In this document: one piece after another, positions 9,431 through 19,043 of the stretch
Numbering within the stretch: position 1 is the first letter of the stretch
How the letters are laid out: each line of letters opens with the position of its first letter
Position numbers and translations under genes: made by a program
Source: Pelotomaculum sp. PtaB.Bin104
GTDB lineage: Bacteria; Bacillota; Desulfotomaculia; Desulfotomaculales; Pelotomaculaceae
Length of the DNA: 64,000 bases
Direction of reading: 5' to 3'
Assembly: GCA_002067205.1 (NCBI GenBank)
Contig: MVQL01000244.1
Coordinates: 124,001-188,000, forward strand
Notes under the pieces: model-generated
Seen by the model: only the letters and a program-made list of their open reading frames with translations
Told to the model about the DNA's origin: nothing
Databases searched by the model: none

Positions 9431-10804
9431 TCATTTTACTTTAACCCTTTTTCTCATCCGGGATATAAAGAAGCCGTCCATACCATGCCGGTGGGGCAAT
9501 AACTGCAAATAACCGTGGGGCATTGTTCCTTTTAAGTCCAAAATCACCGGAAGGAATTGAGACAAATCCTCCGGCACAAAATCCGGGTGCAGGCCTAGAA
9601 ATTTTTCAACCTGTCCCTGGTTTTCCTCATGGTTGATTGTACAAGTGCTGTAGACCAGCACTCCTCCTTCTTTCAGGCAGCAGGCCGCGTTTGTTAGAAT
9701 TTCCGCCTGCAATTTAACGATAGCCGGAATTTGGTCAGGCTCCTTGCGCCAGCGTGCGTCCGGCCGGCGCCTTAATACCCCCAGTCCACTGCAAGGGGCA
9801 TCAATTAGGACAAAATCAGCCCATCCCTGCAAGTTTTTTGGTAATTCTCTGGCATCTGCAGCAAGCTCCTGGACTATGCCGATGCCGAGGCGCTCGCAGT
9901 TCTCTTTTATTAAATTCAGCTTATGCGGGTGGATATCCACCGAGAGGATTTCACCCCGGTTATCCATTAACTGAGCCAGGTGGGTTGTCTTACCGCCTGG
10001 TGCGCTACAAGCATCTACTACACAAGCCCCTGGAGAAGGCATCAAGGCCCTCCCAGCCAGCATGGAACTTTCATCCTGCACCTGAAATAATCCTTCATGA
10101 AAAGCAGCCAGCGAATTTAGAGAATAAAAACTAGCTATATTCAGCCCCTCCGGGGCATAGTTGGTCTCGCGAACCGTTAGTCCATCTTCGGTCAACCTGG
10201 CCGTTAGGCCCTCCCGGGTATTTTTAAGGGTATTCGTCCGCACCGTGTTTGGAGCCGGCTCATTATTAGCCTGGCAAAGCAAAATTGTTTCCTCCAGGCC
10301 AAAAAGCTTTAGCCATTGTTCTACCAACCAGACCGGATGTGAATAACGCAGGGAAATATGTTCAACAGGGTTCTGTTCAATTTCAGGAAACCTGATCTCC
10401 TTAATCCTCCGCGTCACGTTCCGCAATACACCGTTTACAAACTTGACTGACCCAGGATGCCCGTGCCGGCGCGCCATCTCTGCCCCTTCATTACAAACGG
10501 CAGAGGGAGGCACCCGATCCATAAACATCAGCTGATATACTCCCAGTCGTAAAATATTGCGTAGCGCTACCGTTTGGCTGGTTAGTGGCTTCTTGACAAA
10601 TTTGGCCAACACCCAGTCCAGCGTATTAAGAGTGCGCAAAGTCCCGTACGTTAGTTCAGTGGCAAAAGCCCGGTCAAGCTTGCCGGGCCGGTATCTTTCC
10701 AATACCTGGTTCAAAGCCAGATTGGCATAGGCGCTCTTTTCATCAACGGATCTAAGTACCTGCAAAGCCAATTCCCTGGCTGATATTTGGGGCACTATTT
10801 TCAT
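9431..10804 (-). CDS. rsmB: 16S rRNA m5C967 methyltransferase
   Basis: SAM-dependent cytosine-5 methyltransferase of the NOL1/NOP2/Sun family. The N-terminal NusB-like RNA-binding domain (about residues 8-140, ARELALQVLRSV and GTLRTLNTLDWVL) distinguishes RsmB from other family members. The Rossmann domain carries DACSAPGGKTTHLA (SAM site), DAPCSGLGVLRRRPD (first catalytic Cys) and VYSTCTINHEENQ (second Cys). The 457-residue length is typical. It starts 22 bases after the DUF116 gene and is read with fmt and def. Confidence 0.96.
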   Translation of the reverse strand: MKIVPQISARELALQVLRSVDEKSAYANLALNQVLERYRPGKLDRAFATELTYGTLRTLNTLDWVLAKFVKKPLTSQTVALRNILRLGVYQLMFMDRVPPSAVCNEGAEMARRHGHPGSVKFVNGVLRNVTRRIKEIRFPEIEQNPVEHISLRYSHPVWLVEQWLKLFGLEETILLCQANNEPAPNTVRTNTLKNTREGLTARLTEDGLTVRETNYAPEGLNIASFYSLNSLAAFHEGLFQVQDESSMLAGRALMPSPGACVVDACSAPGGKTTHLAQLMDNRGEILSVDIHPHKLNLIKENCERLGIGIVQELAADARELPKNLQGWADFVLIDAPCSGLGVLRRRPDARWRKEPDQIPAIVKLQAEILTNAACCLKEGGVLVYSTCTINHEENQGQVEKFLGLHPDFVPEDLSQFLPVILDLKGTMPHGYLQLLPHRHGMDGFFISRMRKRVKVK

Positions 10805-10826
10805 CCTTTCCAGGCAGCTAATATTT

Positions 10827-11615
10827 TTAGCCGGCCAGCCGCTCTTTATCTTTTATTAGAAAACATATCGCTTCCTCAACCTGAGGCACTTCAACCCGGG
10901 TGTTAAAGCAAGGACCATTAGGACGCTCATTGGTAACTCCAAGCACCGGGATCGGGTTGGAGTCCTGAATACCGCTGGTAAGATCACGCTCACAAGCGAT
11001 AGCCACAATTCCGCGAGGACGATAATCACGAACAAATTTTCTAGCAAGCGTTCCTCCTGTGGCCATACCCATATTAATTCCATATTTATCTCTTAATTCT
11101 AAAAGGTCATTAACTGTACAGCCGCCACAGCGGTGGCAGTTATCAATTTCTACCGTAATCTTATAAGGGCAGTCGCTTCTTTGCAGGCAGTGTGGCGCAA
11201 GCAGGAGGATTTGTCCGGGAGATAGTCTGAGTGCTTTGGATTTAACCAGAAAATTATTCACTTCAATAAAAGAATGCTTAATCCTATCCTTATCAATATG
11301 AAAAAAACGGCCAAGCGCCAGGGCCAATGGAAAGAAGAGATTAACTGCCACCCTGATTGGCCCTTTGAGTGCGGAAATATCCCTCGCATAGAGAATGGTC
11401 AGGATAATCCCTCCGATACCAAAGCCTGCAACCACGATACCACCCACCAACATCGTACCAAGAGCAAGCAGCAATATCTGGTGCAGCATACTTCTGGAAG
11501 GATTGGCTGCAAAATACCATATTGCAGCCAAAAGTAATACTGTCCCGATCAGGCCGGCACTTAAAAGACCGACAAAAAGCCTTTTACGCACATGCTCGAA
11601 AGTAGCTGCTTTCAC
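10827..11615 (-). CDS. DUF116 family membrane protein
   Basis: Function unknown. The N-terminal third has two or three hydrophobic segments (about residues 13-35, 45-75 and 88-100). The C-terminal part is a soluble Cys-rich domain: PHCLQRSDCPYK, then CHRCGGC, a lone Cys in AIACERDL and another in GPCFNTR. This pattern is the DUF116 family and could hold an Fe-S cluster or zinc. Homologues are found almost always between fmt and rsmB in clostridial genomes, and here the ATG overlaps the fmt stop by four bases (ATGA), so it belongs to the translation-maturation operon. No enzymatic role can be read from the sequence. Confidence 0.85.
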   Translation of the reverse strand: MKAATFEHVRKRLFVGLLSAGLIGTVLLLAAIWYFAANPSRSMLHQILLLALGTMLVGGIVVAGFGIGGIILTILYARDISALKGPIRVAVNLFFPLALALGRFFHIDKDRIKHSFIEVNNFLVKSKALRLSPGQILLLAPHCLQRSDCPYKITVEIDNCHRCGGCTVNDLLELRDKYGINMGMATGGTLARKFVRDYRPRGIVAIACERDLTSGIQDSNPIPVLGVTNERPNGPCFNTRVEVPQVEEAICFLIKDKERLAG

Positions 11616-12583
11616 TTGCGGCCGCCTCCCCGGTCAGGCTCATTTGTCAGGACGCTCCCTAAAATACCAGGTGTTCCTCTTAAGAAGTCAGCCGTCATCA
11701 TCCTTTTTGCCCCCTGCAGCTGCAGTTCGTCAATAACAATTATGCCTTTACCAGTTAGGACCGTAAGACCCTCCCGCCCGGTTCCAAGTATTTGTCCAGG
11801 TTCGGAATGCGGATACTCTTGTGCCTGGTTTTCTTCAATGACATGGGCACGCCAGATCTTCAATCTCTTGCCCCCTAGGAAAGTACGTGCACCAGGCCAG
11901 GGATCCATGCCCCGAATATGGTTAAAAATATCCCGGGCAGGCTTATTCCACTGAATCAACTCATCTGCCCCGGTAATCATCGGAGCGTAAGAAGACTGAT
12001 CACCCTGGGGTGTCCGTGGCGCCTGTGCCCGCTCGATTAGGTCCAGTGTTTTGCTCAACAGCCGGGCGCCCATTTCGGCCAGCCGGTCATGTATAGTTCC
12101 TACTGTATCCTTATCAGAGACCGGCGTATTTTCCTGAAGGATTATATCACCGGTATCCAAACCCTCGTCCATAAACATGGTTGTAATACCGGTTTCCTGC
12201 TCACCGTTAATCACGGCCCAGTGTACCGGTGCAGCGCCCCGGTACTTGGGCAGCAAGGAGGCATGAACATTAACACAGCCATATTCAGGTAATAAAAGAA
12301 TATCCCTGGGCAAGATCTGACCGTAGGCCACCACCACAATTATTTCTGGCGAAAAACCTTGCAATGACTTGATAAAATCCTGGTCTTTCACCTTTAAAGG
12401 CTGAAGCACCGGCAGGCCTAAAGCCTGAGCCTCCTCTTTAACCGGGGGGGGAGCCTCCTTTTTTCCGCGGCCCTTGGGCCGGTCAGGCTGGGTGACAACA
12501 GCCTGTACAGTGTGTCCCGACTCAACTAAAGCCCTAAGTGACGGCACTGCAAAATCAGGTGTGCCCATAAAAATTACTCGCAT
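11612..12583 (-). CDS. fmt: Methionyl-tRNA formyltransferase
   Basis: Transfers the formyl group from 10-formyl-tetrahydrofolate to initiator Met-tRNA. The N-terminal domain begins VIFMGTPDFAVPSL and contains VVAYGQILP and the catalytic NVHASLLPKYRGAAPVHW, with Asn, His and, further on, Asp in GLDTGDII. The C-terminal OB-like domain (about 205-315) binds tRNA. At 323 residues it is full length. It is followed by DUF116 with a 4-base overlap and preceded by def, its functional partner that later removes the formyl group. Confidence 0.97.
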   Translation of the reverse strand: MRVIFMGTPDFAVPSLRALVESGHTVQAVVTQPDRPKGRGKKEAPPPVKEEAQALGLPVLQPLKVKDQDFIKSLQGFSPEIIVVVAYGQILPRDILLLPEYGCVNVHASLLPKYRGAAPVHWAVINGEQETGITTMFMDEGLDTGDIILQENTPVSDKDTVGTIHDRLAEMGARLLSKTLDLIERAQAPRTPQGDQSSYAPMITGADELIQWNKPARDIFNHIRGMDPWPGARTFLGGKRLKIWRAHVIEENQAQEYPHSEPGQILGTGREGLTVLTGKGIIVIDELQLQGAKRMMTADFLRGTPGILGSVLTNEPDRGGGRK

Positions 12584-12614
12584 CTCTCATCCCTCAAAAT
12601 CTTTCTTATTGCCG

Positions 12615-13067
12615 CTAAATTTTCTTTATATTTATGGCACGGTCAATGAACAAGACACCATCCAGGTGGTCGATCTCGTGCTGCAGCGCCCTGGCCTGCA
12701 GACCACTGGCATTGATCACGCGCTCTGCCCCGGTGCGGTCCCATCCGCTTACCTCTACCTTTGCTGCCCTAATGACATCTCCGGTAGTGCCAGGTACACT
12801 AAGGCATCCTTCATTGTCAGTCTCATGTCCTTCAGATTTTAATATTATAGGATTAACCAATTCAATTAATCCATCACCTGCATCCACAGTAATTACCCGC
12901 TTTAAAACACCCACTTGTGGTGCAGCCAGACCTACGCCTTTGGCGTCGTACATTGTTTCAGCCATGTTATCTAGAAGTTTAAGAATATTTGGGGTTATTT
13001 TTGGAACCTTCTTCGCATGATCCCTTAGGATTTTATTTCCCACTTCAATTATTTTATATACCGCCAA
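12615..13067 (-). CDS. def: Peptide deformylase
   Basis: Metalloprotease that removes the formyl group from nascent polypeptides. All three class motifs are present: [10 protein letters not shown] (about residues 44-53), EGCLSVPG (metal-ligand Cys) and QHEIDHLDG (two His ligands and catalytic Glu). At 150 residues it is the compact type. Linkage priA-def-fmt is near universal in Firmicutes. It lies 31 bases upstream of fmt and 16 downstream of priA on the same strand, so one transcript is likely. Confidence 0.98.
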   Translation of the reverse strand: MAVYKIIEVGNKILRDHAKKVPKITPNILKLLDNMAETMYDAKGVGLAAPQVGVLKRVITVDAGDGLIELVNPIILKSEGHETDNEGCLSVPGTTGDVIRAAKVEVSGWDRTGAERVINASGLQARALQHEIDHLDGVLFIDRAINIKKI

Positions 13068-13083
13068 CTCACTTTTCCTCCTT

Positions 13084-15327
13084 CTATAGCATCCCCTGAG
13101 GGTTTATGTCCACGTTGACAGCCAGCTTGAAAACAGCACGCTCTCGCTCCAGCCCGGATAGGAATTCTTTTATTACATCTCTTAATAAATTGCGGCGGGA
13201 AGCTTTAAGCACCAGTTGCCAGCGGTATCTGTCCTTAATCTTGCTCAGTGCCGCCGGGGCGGGACCAAGTATAGAAATTCCCTGAGCCTCACTGGACAAA
13301 ATTTTTTTCAAGGTATCTTTCGCCAGCGCGGCACTTCTTTTAACTACCTCTTCATCTTCATGAGTAAAAAGGAGCCTGGCTAAATGGCTGAAGGGAGGGT
13401 AGCCCAGGGACCGCCGCACCGGCATCTCACTCAAAAAAAACCGGTCGCAGTCATGCGCTGCAGCAGCAACAATACTGTAGTGTTCCGGGTTATAGGTTTG
13501 GATCAATACCTCTCCGGGCAAACTTCCCCGCCCGGCGCGTCCGGCTACCTGGGTCAACAACTGGAACGTCCTCTCCGCAGCCCGGAAATCAGGCATATGC
13601 AAGGCCGTATCGGCATTAATTACACCAACCAGAGTCACTCCCGGAAAATCCAGACCCTTGGCAATCATCTGGGTACCAATCAATATGTCCGCTTGCCTCT
13701 TTTGAAAAGCGTTTATGATTTGGGTATGGGATCCCTTACGTGCGGTAGAGTCGCTGTCCATGCGCAAAATCCGTGCCCCTGGGAAAAACTGAACAGCCTC
13801 TGCTTCAACCTTCTGAGTACCTGCACCAAAAAGCCGGATATTATGGGCACCACATTTAGGGCAAAGTTCCGGTGACCTGACCTGGTGATTGCAGTAGTGG
13901 CACCTCAAGCGCCCATCACGGTGATAGGTCAGGGATATATCGCACCGCGGGCACTTTAAAACCAGCCCGCACTCACGGCAAATCACAAAGGTGGAAAACC
14001 CCCGCCTGTTTAAAAAAAGCAAAACCTGCTCTTGACTTTCCAAACGCCTGTTTATTGACGCAATCAGCGTGCGGCTGAAAATACCGCCGTTTCCTTCCTT
14101 TACTTCCCGGCGCAGGTCCACCACCCTGACCGGCGGAAGAGGTCGCCCGTCTACCCTGTCGTTTAGCTTTAACAGCTGATAAGGGCCGCCAACTGCGGTC
14201 TTGATCCGCGATTCCAAGGAAGGTGTAGCACTGCCCAGCAGTACTGTCGCCCCGGCAAGCTGGGCCCTTTTCAAGGCAATCTCCCGGGCATGGTAGCGCA
14301 AATGGTCATCCTGCTTATAGGAGGACTCGTGTTCTTCATCTATAACAAATAGCCCCGGCCTGGTCAGAGGGGCAAAAACCGCCGATCTGGTCCCAAGAAC
14401 TACAGGGGCTCCGCCTTCTTTTATCCGCTGCCATTCGTCATATCTTTCCCCACCCGGCAATGCGCTATGTAAAACCGCCACTTGCGCGCCAAACCGCGCC
14501 CGGAACAGTTCTATCATTTGTGGAGTAAGGGCTATCTCCGGGACCAAGGTCACAGCCTGTCGCCCTTCTTCCAGCGCAACTGCAATAGCCTGCAAATATA
14601 CTTCAGTCTTGCCGCTGCCTGTAACACCATGGAGCAGAAAGGTTTTAAATGCACCCCGCCTGATCGCTCCCGCTGCCTGTGCGAGAGCATTTTCTTGATC
14701 AGCGTTTAAGGTTAGCTTTTTAGTTTCGACATTATCCAGATCAACCTGGACTGCATGTCGCGAGATTTTCATGGCAGAAACTGTTAACAGGCCTTTTTTG
14801 ATCAGCGCATTTACAACAGAAGTCGATACTTCCGCTGCCGCCGCCAGTTCCTTTCGGGTTAACCCCGGGCAGGCCAGGGCTCTTTTCAAAGCAGCCGATT
14901 GTTTTGAGTTCCCGGCTATTGAGGACAATTCCTCTGTTGATTTATCCTTGGGTAATGCTGAGTAAACTCGTTTCACTTCACGTGAGCCTTTAACCAAAAA
15001 ACGCGGGGAGATTATGCGCTGCAGCGCCTCCGCCGTGCTGCAGATATAATTTTCCGCCATCCAGCGGGCTAATTCCAGAAGTTCCGTAGTAAAAACCGGC
15101 TCTGCGTCAATTACACCGGCTATCTCCTTAACCTTTACTGTACTATCCGGATAACCGAAGCCTGTTACATATCCGGTTAGCCGCCTGCCACCGAAGGGAA
15201 CAATAACCCTGCTTCCAATAGTCACCTGATCCTGAAATTCATCCGGAACAGCGTAGTGAAAAACCCGGTCAGTCCTCCGGGTGTTGAGTGCTACGATTAC
15301 CTCGGCAAAAGGGCCGATTTTGTTCAT
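13084..15327 (-). CDS. priA: Primosomal replication restart helicase PriA
   Basis: 3'-5' DNA helicase that reloads the replisome at stalled forks. Order of parts: 3'-DNA-binding domain (about 1-100), winged helix (about 125-200), helicase lobe 1 with Walker [12 protein letters not shown] and DEEH box, a double zinc-binding insertion ([24 protein letters not shown]), lobe 2 with [18 protein letters not shown] and QVAGRAGR, and a C-terminal domain. I start at ATG 15327 ([12 protein letters not shown]), with GGAGG five bases upstream; a TTG nine codons earlier lacks a site. It is the first gene of the long minus-strand housekeeping run. Confidence 0.96.
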   Translation of the reverse strand: MNKIGPFAEVIVALNTRRTDRVFHYAVPDEFQDQVTIGSRVIVPFGGRRLTGYVTGFGYPDSTVKVKEIAGVIDAEPVFTTELLELARWMAENYICSTAEALQRIISPRFLVKGSREVKRVYSALPKDKSTEELSSIAGNSKQSAALKRALACPGLTRKELAAAAEVSTSVVNALIKKGLLTVSAMKISRHAVQVDLDNVETKKLTLNADQENALAQAAGAIRRGAFKTFLLHGVTGSGKTEVYLQAIAVALEEGRQAVTLVPEIALTPQMIELFRARFGAQVAVLHSALPGGERYDEWQRIKEGGAPVVLGTRSAVFAPLTRPGLFVIDEEHESSYKQDDHLRYHAREIALKRAQLAGATVLLGSATPSLESRIKTAVGGPYQLLKLNDRVDGRPLPPVRVVDLRREVKEGNGGIFSRTLIASINRRLESQEQVLLFLNRRGFSTFVICRECGLVLKCPRCDISLTYHRDGRLRCHYCNHQVRSPELCPKCGAHNIRLFGAGTQKVEAEAVQFFPGARILRMDSDSTARKGSHTQIINAFQKRQADILIGTQMIAKGLDFPGVTLVGVINADTALHMPDFRAAERTFQLLTQVAGRAGRGSLPGEVLIQTYNPEHYSIVAAAAHDCDRFFLSEMPVRRSLGYPPFSHLARLLFTHEDEEVVKRSAALAKDTLKKILSSEAQGISILGPAPAALSKIKDRYRWQLVLKASRRNLLRDVIKEFLSGLERERAVFKLAVNVDINPQGML

Positions 15328-15732
15328 TTTACCCTCCGGGGGAAATCCTTTCAAACACCATCATCATTATATCAAAAAAAACCCATATAATAAACAAACC
15401 GGTTTTTTTGAAACGCTGCAATCTAATATCAATTAATCAGGACCAGGATAATTATTCACATACTTGGTTTATGTAGATTAGTTAAATGCCAAACAGCCGG
15501 CGAAATAATAATATTTCCGGTAATGGAAAGGCAACGATATCTACAGAAATGTAAATATCATCTTATTCAATACTAATATTAGTACTCAGCTAAATTCTAT
15601 TGCTAAACAAGTTAGGGCGCCCAGAGCGCCCTGTTTTTGAAACCTTATAATTTGAAATATCCACTAGAAGTCCGGCAAACCGGGCAAACTCAGGCCTTAA
15701 TTTTTCTTATTAAATATATCTCAATTTTATTC
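15328..15732. other. Intergenic region between priA and the PerR/Fur gene
   Basis: About 400 bases with no convincing coding sequence. It should hold the promoter of the priA run (minus strand) and the 3' end of the PerR transcript. The only clear element is the hairpin at 15614-15638. The rest is AT-rich with no recognisable repeat, RNA family or tRNA. Confidence 0.5.
15614..15638 (+). terminator. Intrinsic terminator, best in plus orientation
   Basis: A 7-bp perfect stem (AGGGCGC at 15614-15620, GCGCCCT at 15626-15632) with a 5-base loop is followed on the plus strand by GTTTTTG. Read on the minus strand the same stem is followed only by AACTTGTTTA, so it would be a weak terminator for the PerR gene upstream on that strand. 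No plus-strand gene is visible to its left. Confidence 0.7.
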
Positions 15733-16140
15733 TTATGATTCCTTTTGTAAACAATTCGGACAAATTCCGTAATAATAAACACTGAAATTTTCAACCAAAT
15801 AGCCATTGTTCATTGATGGTATCTGTATTTCCATGGAACCGGAATCCAGATCAGATAAAGAATCACATATTCTGCACAAAAAATGACCGTGAGGCGCGGG
15901 GTTTGGATCAAAACGTCTTTTTTCAGCCCTAATTCTTATCTCCTGCAATTCACCAGCTTTAATCAGCATTTCAAGATTGTTATATACTGTAGTGAGAGAC
16001 AGGGACGGATATTTAAGTTTTAATTGATGATAGATTTCTTCTGCAGAAGGGTGAGTTTTATTACCATCAAGTAATTCTAATATTGCCAGTCTTTGAGGGG
16101 TCAATCTCAAGCCTTGTTTTTTAATTTTATTTACTATCAT
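15733..16140 (-). CDS. perR: Fur-family transcriptional regulator, PerR-like
   Basis: Metal-dependent repressor, probably of peroxide-stress genes. The N-terminal winged helix (about residues 1-80) contains GLRLTPQRLAILELL and the recognition segment LSLTTVYNNLEMLIKAGELQEI. The C-terminal domain has the PerR-type sensing-site pattern RRFDPNPAPHGHFLC (Asp and two His) and two zinc CxxC pairs, CRIC and CPNC. Length (135) is typical. PerR is favoured over Fur or Zur because of the Asp in the regulatory site, but this is not decisive. It is monocistronic with its own promoter just upstream. Confidence 0.88.
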   Translation of the reverse strand: MIVNKIKKQGLRLTPQRLAILELLDGNKTHPSAEEIYHQLKLKYPSLSLTTVYNNLEMLIKAGELQEIRIRAEKRRFDPNPAPHGHFLCRICDSLSDLDSGSMEIQIPSMNNGYLVENFSVYYYGICPNCLQKES

Positions 16141-16159
16141 TTTAATTTCATCATCCCTG

Positions 16160-16201
16160 TAATTTTAAAATTATAATAAGTTATTAAACAGGATCTGTCA
16201 A
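16160..16201 (-). promoter_or_regulatory. perR promoter with AT-rich palindrome
   Basis: On the minus strand TTGACA (16201-16196) is followed after exactly 17 bases by TATTAT (16178-16173), a good vegetative promoter. Directly downstream is a perfect 14-base palindrome, TAATTTTAAAATTA (16160-16173), in operator position. It resembles but does not match the PerR box, so autoregulation is only suggested. Confidence 0.6.
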
Positions 16202-16305
16202 TCATTTTGCTTTATAGAAGGAGCATCCATTCCTCAACTGCAGGAATAGCCGCCGCAATAATTGGTGACGGCCAAGCCGCTTACCATACCAATAAAGTAA
16301 ATAAC

Positions 16306-16334
16306 TTGACATACAATGTCGTTTAAAGTAAATT
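16306..16334 (+). promoter_or_regulatory. Promoter of the thiamine operon
   Basis: A perfect -35 TTGACA (16306-16311), 17-base spacer and -10 TAAATT (16329-16334) lie about 20 bases before the TPP aptamer, so transcription would start just ahead of the riboswitch. Confidence 0.7.
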
Positions 16335-16354
16335 GAAGTAAATTGAATAAAAAT

Positions 16355-16452
16355 AACCTTGGGGGTGCCGGATGAGTCCGGCTGAGAAAACTTCACGACG
16401 AGGAAGTTTACCCTTTGAACCTGATCTGGGTAATACCAGCGAAGGGAGAGGA
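16355..16452 (+). ncRNA. TPP riboswitch (THI element)
   Basis: The conserved parts are all here: GGGGGTGCC with a small P3 stem (GCCGGATGAGTCCGGC), the CTGAGA box, and the ACCCTTTGAACCTGATCTGGGTAATACCAGCG segment spread over 16420-16441, ending AAGGGA to close P1. It lies between the promoter and thiD2-thiE. Downstream, ACCTC and GGGGT can pair before TTTTATTGTT (about 16468-16500), a weak terminator; a ribosome-binding site AAGGAG follows at about 16517. Whether control is by termination or by masking of translation start is unclear. Confidence 0.95.
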
Positions 16453-16531
16453 TTGTTAAAGGTAAAGACCTCTTCCTTCAATATGGCAGGGGTTTTATTG
16501 TTCTATTACCGGCTGTAAAGGAGAAGAATAA

Positions 16532-17578
16532 ATGGAGCTATTCAGAATTATTGACGCGAATTTGAACCGGGCCAGGGAAGGGATCAGGGTGGTCGAAGAG
16601 ATTAGCCGGTTTTATCTTAACGATCACGATATTTTTATTAAACTAAAAGGACTCAGGCATCAATTAATTGAAGGTGAAAAAAGTTTAGGGATTTGCGCAA
16701 TTACCTCCAGAAAATCCGGCAGTGATGTTGGCAATAAACCACATCCAATGGAAAATGTTCGGGGAGATTTAAGGGAAATTCTTGAGGCAAACGCCAACCG
16801 GGTTGAAGAAAGCCTTCGGGTATTGGAGGAGTTTTCTAAAATCCAGGGCTATTCCGGAGAACTGTTTAAAAAGGCCCGTTTTTCAATGTATGAACTGGAG
16901 CAGGAAATATTTTTAAAACTACCCAAACCACTGGATTACTGCCTTTACCTGGCAACTGACGATTATTACCTGAAACAAGGCAATTTTTATGATATTGTTG
17001 AGCAATGTCTTCAAGCAGGAGTTACTGTCTTGCAATACAGAGCCAAAGAAAAGCCGGCCAGGGAGATGCTTGATGAAGCTCTGAAACTAAGGAAACTAAC
17101 TCAACAATATAACATACCGCTTATTATTAACGACCGGTTGGATTTAGCCCTGGCGGTGGATGCAGACGGTGTCCATTTGGGACAGGACGACTTACCCTTT
17201 GATATAGCAAAAAAATACATGGGGGAAAAGGTAATTGGCATCTCTGCCAGCAGCTATGAGGAAGGCCGCGCAGCTCTATTAACGGGAGCAGACTACATTG
17301 GAGTGGGACCTGTTTTTGAAACTCCAACCAAAAAAAACGCCAACCCCATTTGCGGCCTGGAATCCATAACCTGTCTCAGAAAAGAGTTCCCAACGGCCAA
17401 GGTCATCGCCATTGGTGGAATTAACCTGAAAAATGCTGCCGGGGTATTAGCAGCCGGTGCAGATGGACTTGCAGTAATTTCCGCCATTTTGGGTAGTAGT
17501 GAACCTGCTCGTGAAACTGCAGCCTTCAGGAAAATAATTGGGCAATCTGCGGATCAGCATTGGGAAAATATCAAATAG
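16532..17578 (+). CDS. thiE: ThiD2-ThiE fusion: HMP-P kinase domain plus thiamine-phosphate synthase
   Basis: Joins HMP-PP and thiazole phosphate to give thiamine phosphate. The C-terminal half (about residues 135-340) is a ThiE barrel: TVLQYRAKEKPAREML, LIINDRLDLALAVDADGVHLGQDDLP, GISASSYEEG, DYIGVGPVFETPTKK and VIAIGGI. The N-terminal 130 residues (NRAREGIRVVEEISRF, LRHQL, NANRVEESLRVLEEFSK) match the ThiD2 domain, described in the literature as a dedicated HMP-phosphate kinase; this explains why no separate thiD is present. It is the first gene after the riboswitch and has its own AAGGAG. Confidence 0.93.
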   Translation: MELFRIIDANLNRAREGIRVVEEISRFYLNDHDIFIKLKGLRHQLIEGEKSLGICAITSRKSGSDVGNKPHPMENVRGDLREILEANANRVEESLRVLEEFSKIQGYSGELFKKARFSMYELEQEIFLKLPKPLDYCLYLATDDYYLKQGNFYDIVEQCLQAGVTVLQYRAKEKPAREMLDEALKLRKLTQQYNIPLIINDRLDLALAVDADGVHLGQDDLPFDIAKKYMGEKVIGISASSYEEGRAALLTGADYIGVGPVFETPTKKNANPICGLESITCLRKEFPTAKVIAIGGINLKNAAGVLAAGADGLAVISAILGSSEPARETAAFRKIIGQSADQHWENIK

Positions 17579-17723
17579 TACGATTTAAACATACTTTCAG
17601 TTAACCTGGGAATACATGGTTAAACGCACTTTATTTATTCAGGTCAGGCCTCAGCATTTGATAAATTGTCAAACACACTACATTTGTAACTTAATAGCAA
17701 AAATATAAAGAGGATGTGGGAAA

Positions 17724-19043
17724 ATGACGCAATTATTAACAGCGTTGGAGGGCATAATCAGCAATGAAATGCGCGAGGTCGCCAAGGAGGAGAATACTGA
17801 CCCTGATTTTATCCGGGCTCAGATAGCTGCAGGGAAAGTGGTGATCCCAGCCAATATCAACCACAAGAGCTTAATCCCCAAAGGTATCGGTGAGGGGCTG
17901 ACGGTAAAAATAAATACCAATATCGGCACCTCTGAAGACCGGTGTTCTTATGAAGATGAGCTCTTGAAGCTTAAGATGTCGATTAAGGCCGGCACAGATG
18001 CGGTAATGGACCTGAGCACAGGGGGAAACCTGGACCAAACCAGGCGGGAAATAATTAAAGAAAGCACTGTCCCGGTGGGCACGGTGCCTTTGTACCAGGC
18101 GGCAACCGAGGTTTTATTGAAAAGTGACGATATTGGCACCATGTCACCTAATCACCTTTTCGAGGTCATCGAGAAACAAGCTGAAGACGGAGTTGATTTC
18201 ATCACAGTCCACGTAGGCGTGACGAGGGAAATCCTGATGGCCATGGATAAACATCCCCGCTTGACCGAAGTGGTCAGCAGGGGGGGATCTTTAACCCTGG
18301 ACTGGATGGATCGAAACAACGCTGAAAACCCGCTATACGAACGGTTTGATGAGCTTTTAAAAATTTGCCGCAAGTATGACGTTACCTTAAGCCTGGGGGA
18401 TGGCTTGAGGCCCGGCAGTATTAACGATGCCACCGATACGCTGCAGCTGATGGAATTGATGAAGCTGGGCGAGCTGGTCAAAACCTCCTGGGACTATGGC
18501 GTCCAGGTCATGGTCGAAGGGCCGGGGCACGTGCCGATCAACCAGATTGAAACGAATATCAAGCTGATGAAGCGGCTTTGCCACAATGCTCCTTTTTATG
18601 TACTGGGACCGCTGGTGACAGATATCGCCCCCGGCTACGATCACATCACAGCAGCAATTGGCGGAGCCTGGGCTGCTTATTTTGGGGCTGACTTCTTGTG
18701 CTATGTGACCCCCGCCGAGCATTTGGGCTTACCAACGACAGAAGATGTGGAAGAAGGTGTGGTTACCTTCAAGATCGCGGCCCACGCTGCCGACCTGGCC
18801 AGAGGCAACCAGGAAGCCCTGAAGCGGGACTACATGATGAGCAAGGCCAGAAAAGAGCTTAACTGGGAGGAACAGTACCGACTCTCGATCAACCCTGAGC
18901 GGGCAAGACAAATCCGGGCGTCCAGAGGCGGAGAAAAAGAGGATAACACCTGTACCATGTGCGGCAGACTATGTGCCGTAAAGACGATGAACGAGCTGCA
19001 CGAAAGGAGAGTAGTAAAATGCTCGAAAAGCTCTGGGGAATAA
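17724..19043 (+). CDS. thiC: Phosphomethylpyrimidine synthase
   Basis: Radical-SAM enzyme that rearranges aminoimidazole ribotide into HMP-phosphate. At 439 residues it is the short form without the extended N-terminus of enterobacteria. Conserved segments include [61 protein letters not shown] and [15 protein letters not shown]. The C-terminal cluster motif is CTMCGRLC, that is CX2CX3C, one residue shorter than the CX2CX4C of E. coli ThiC. A 145-base gap with an imperfect inverted repeat (GTTAACC/GGTTAA) separates it from thiE; a secondary promoter there is possible. Its 3' end overlaps thiM by 25 bases. Confidence 0.96.
   Translation: MTQLLTALEGIISNEMREVAKEENTDPDFIRAQIAAGKVVIPANINHKSLIPKGIGEGLTVKINTNIGTSEDRCSYEDELLKLKMSIKAGTDAVMDLSTGGNLDQTRREIIKESTVPVGTVPLYQAATEVLLKSDDIGTMSPNHLFEVIEKQAEDGVDFITVHVGVTREILMAMDKHPRLTEVVSRGGSLTLDWMDRNNAENPLYERFDELLKICRKYDVTLSLGDGLRPGSINDATDTLQLMELMKLGELVKTSWDYGVQVMVEGPGHVPINQIETNIKLMKRLCHNAPFYVLGPLVTDIAPGYDHITAAIGGAWAAYFGADFLCYVTPAEHLGLPTTEDVEEGVVTFKIAAHAADLARGNQEALKRDYMMSKARKELNWEEQYRLSINPERARQIRASRGGEKEDNTCTMCGRLCAVKTMNELHERRVVKCSKSSGE

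Noticed and set aside
16160..16190. A PerR box in front of perR
   Set aside because: A palindrome is present but comparison with TTATAATNATTATAA gives too few matches; reported only as an AT-rich palindrome.
16202..16396. 64-codon minus-strand frame over the thiamine promoter and riboswitch
   Set aside because: It covers the complement of the TPP aptamer and promoter, so it is not a gene.
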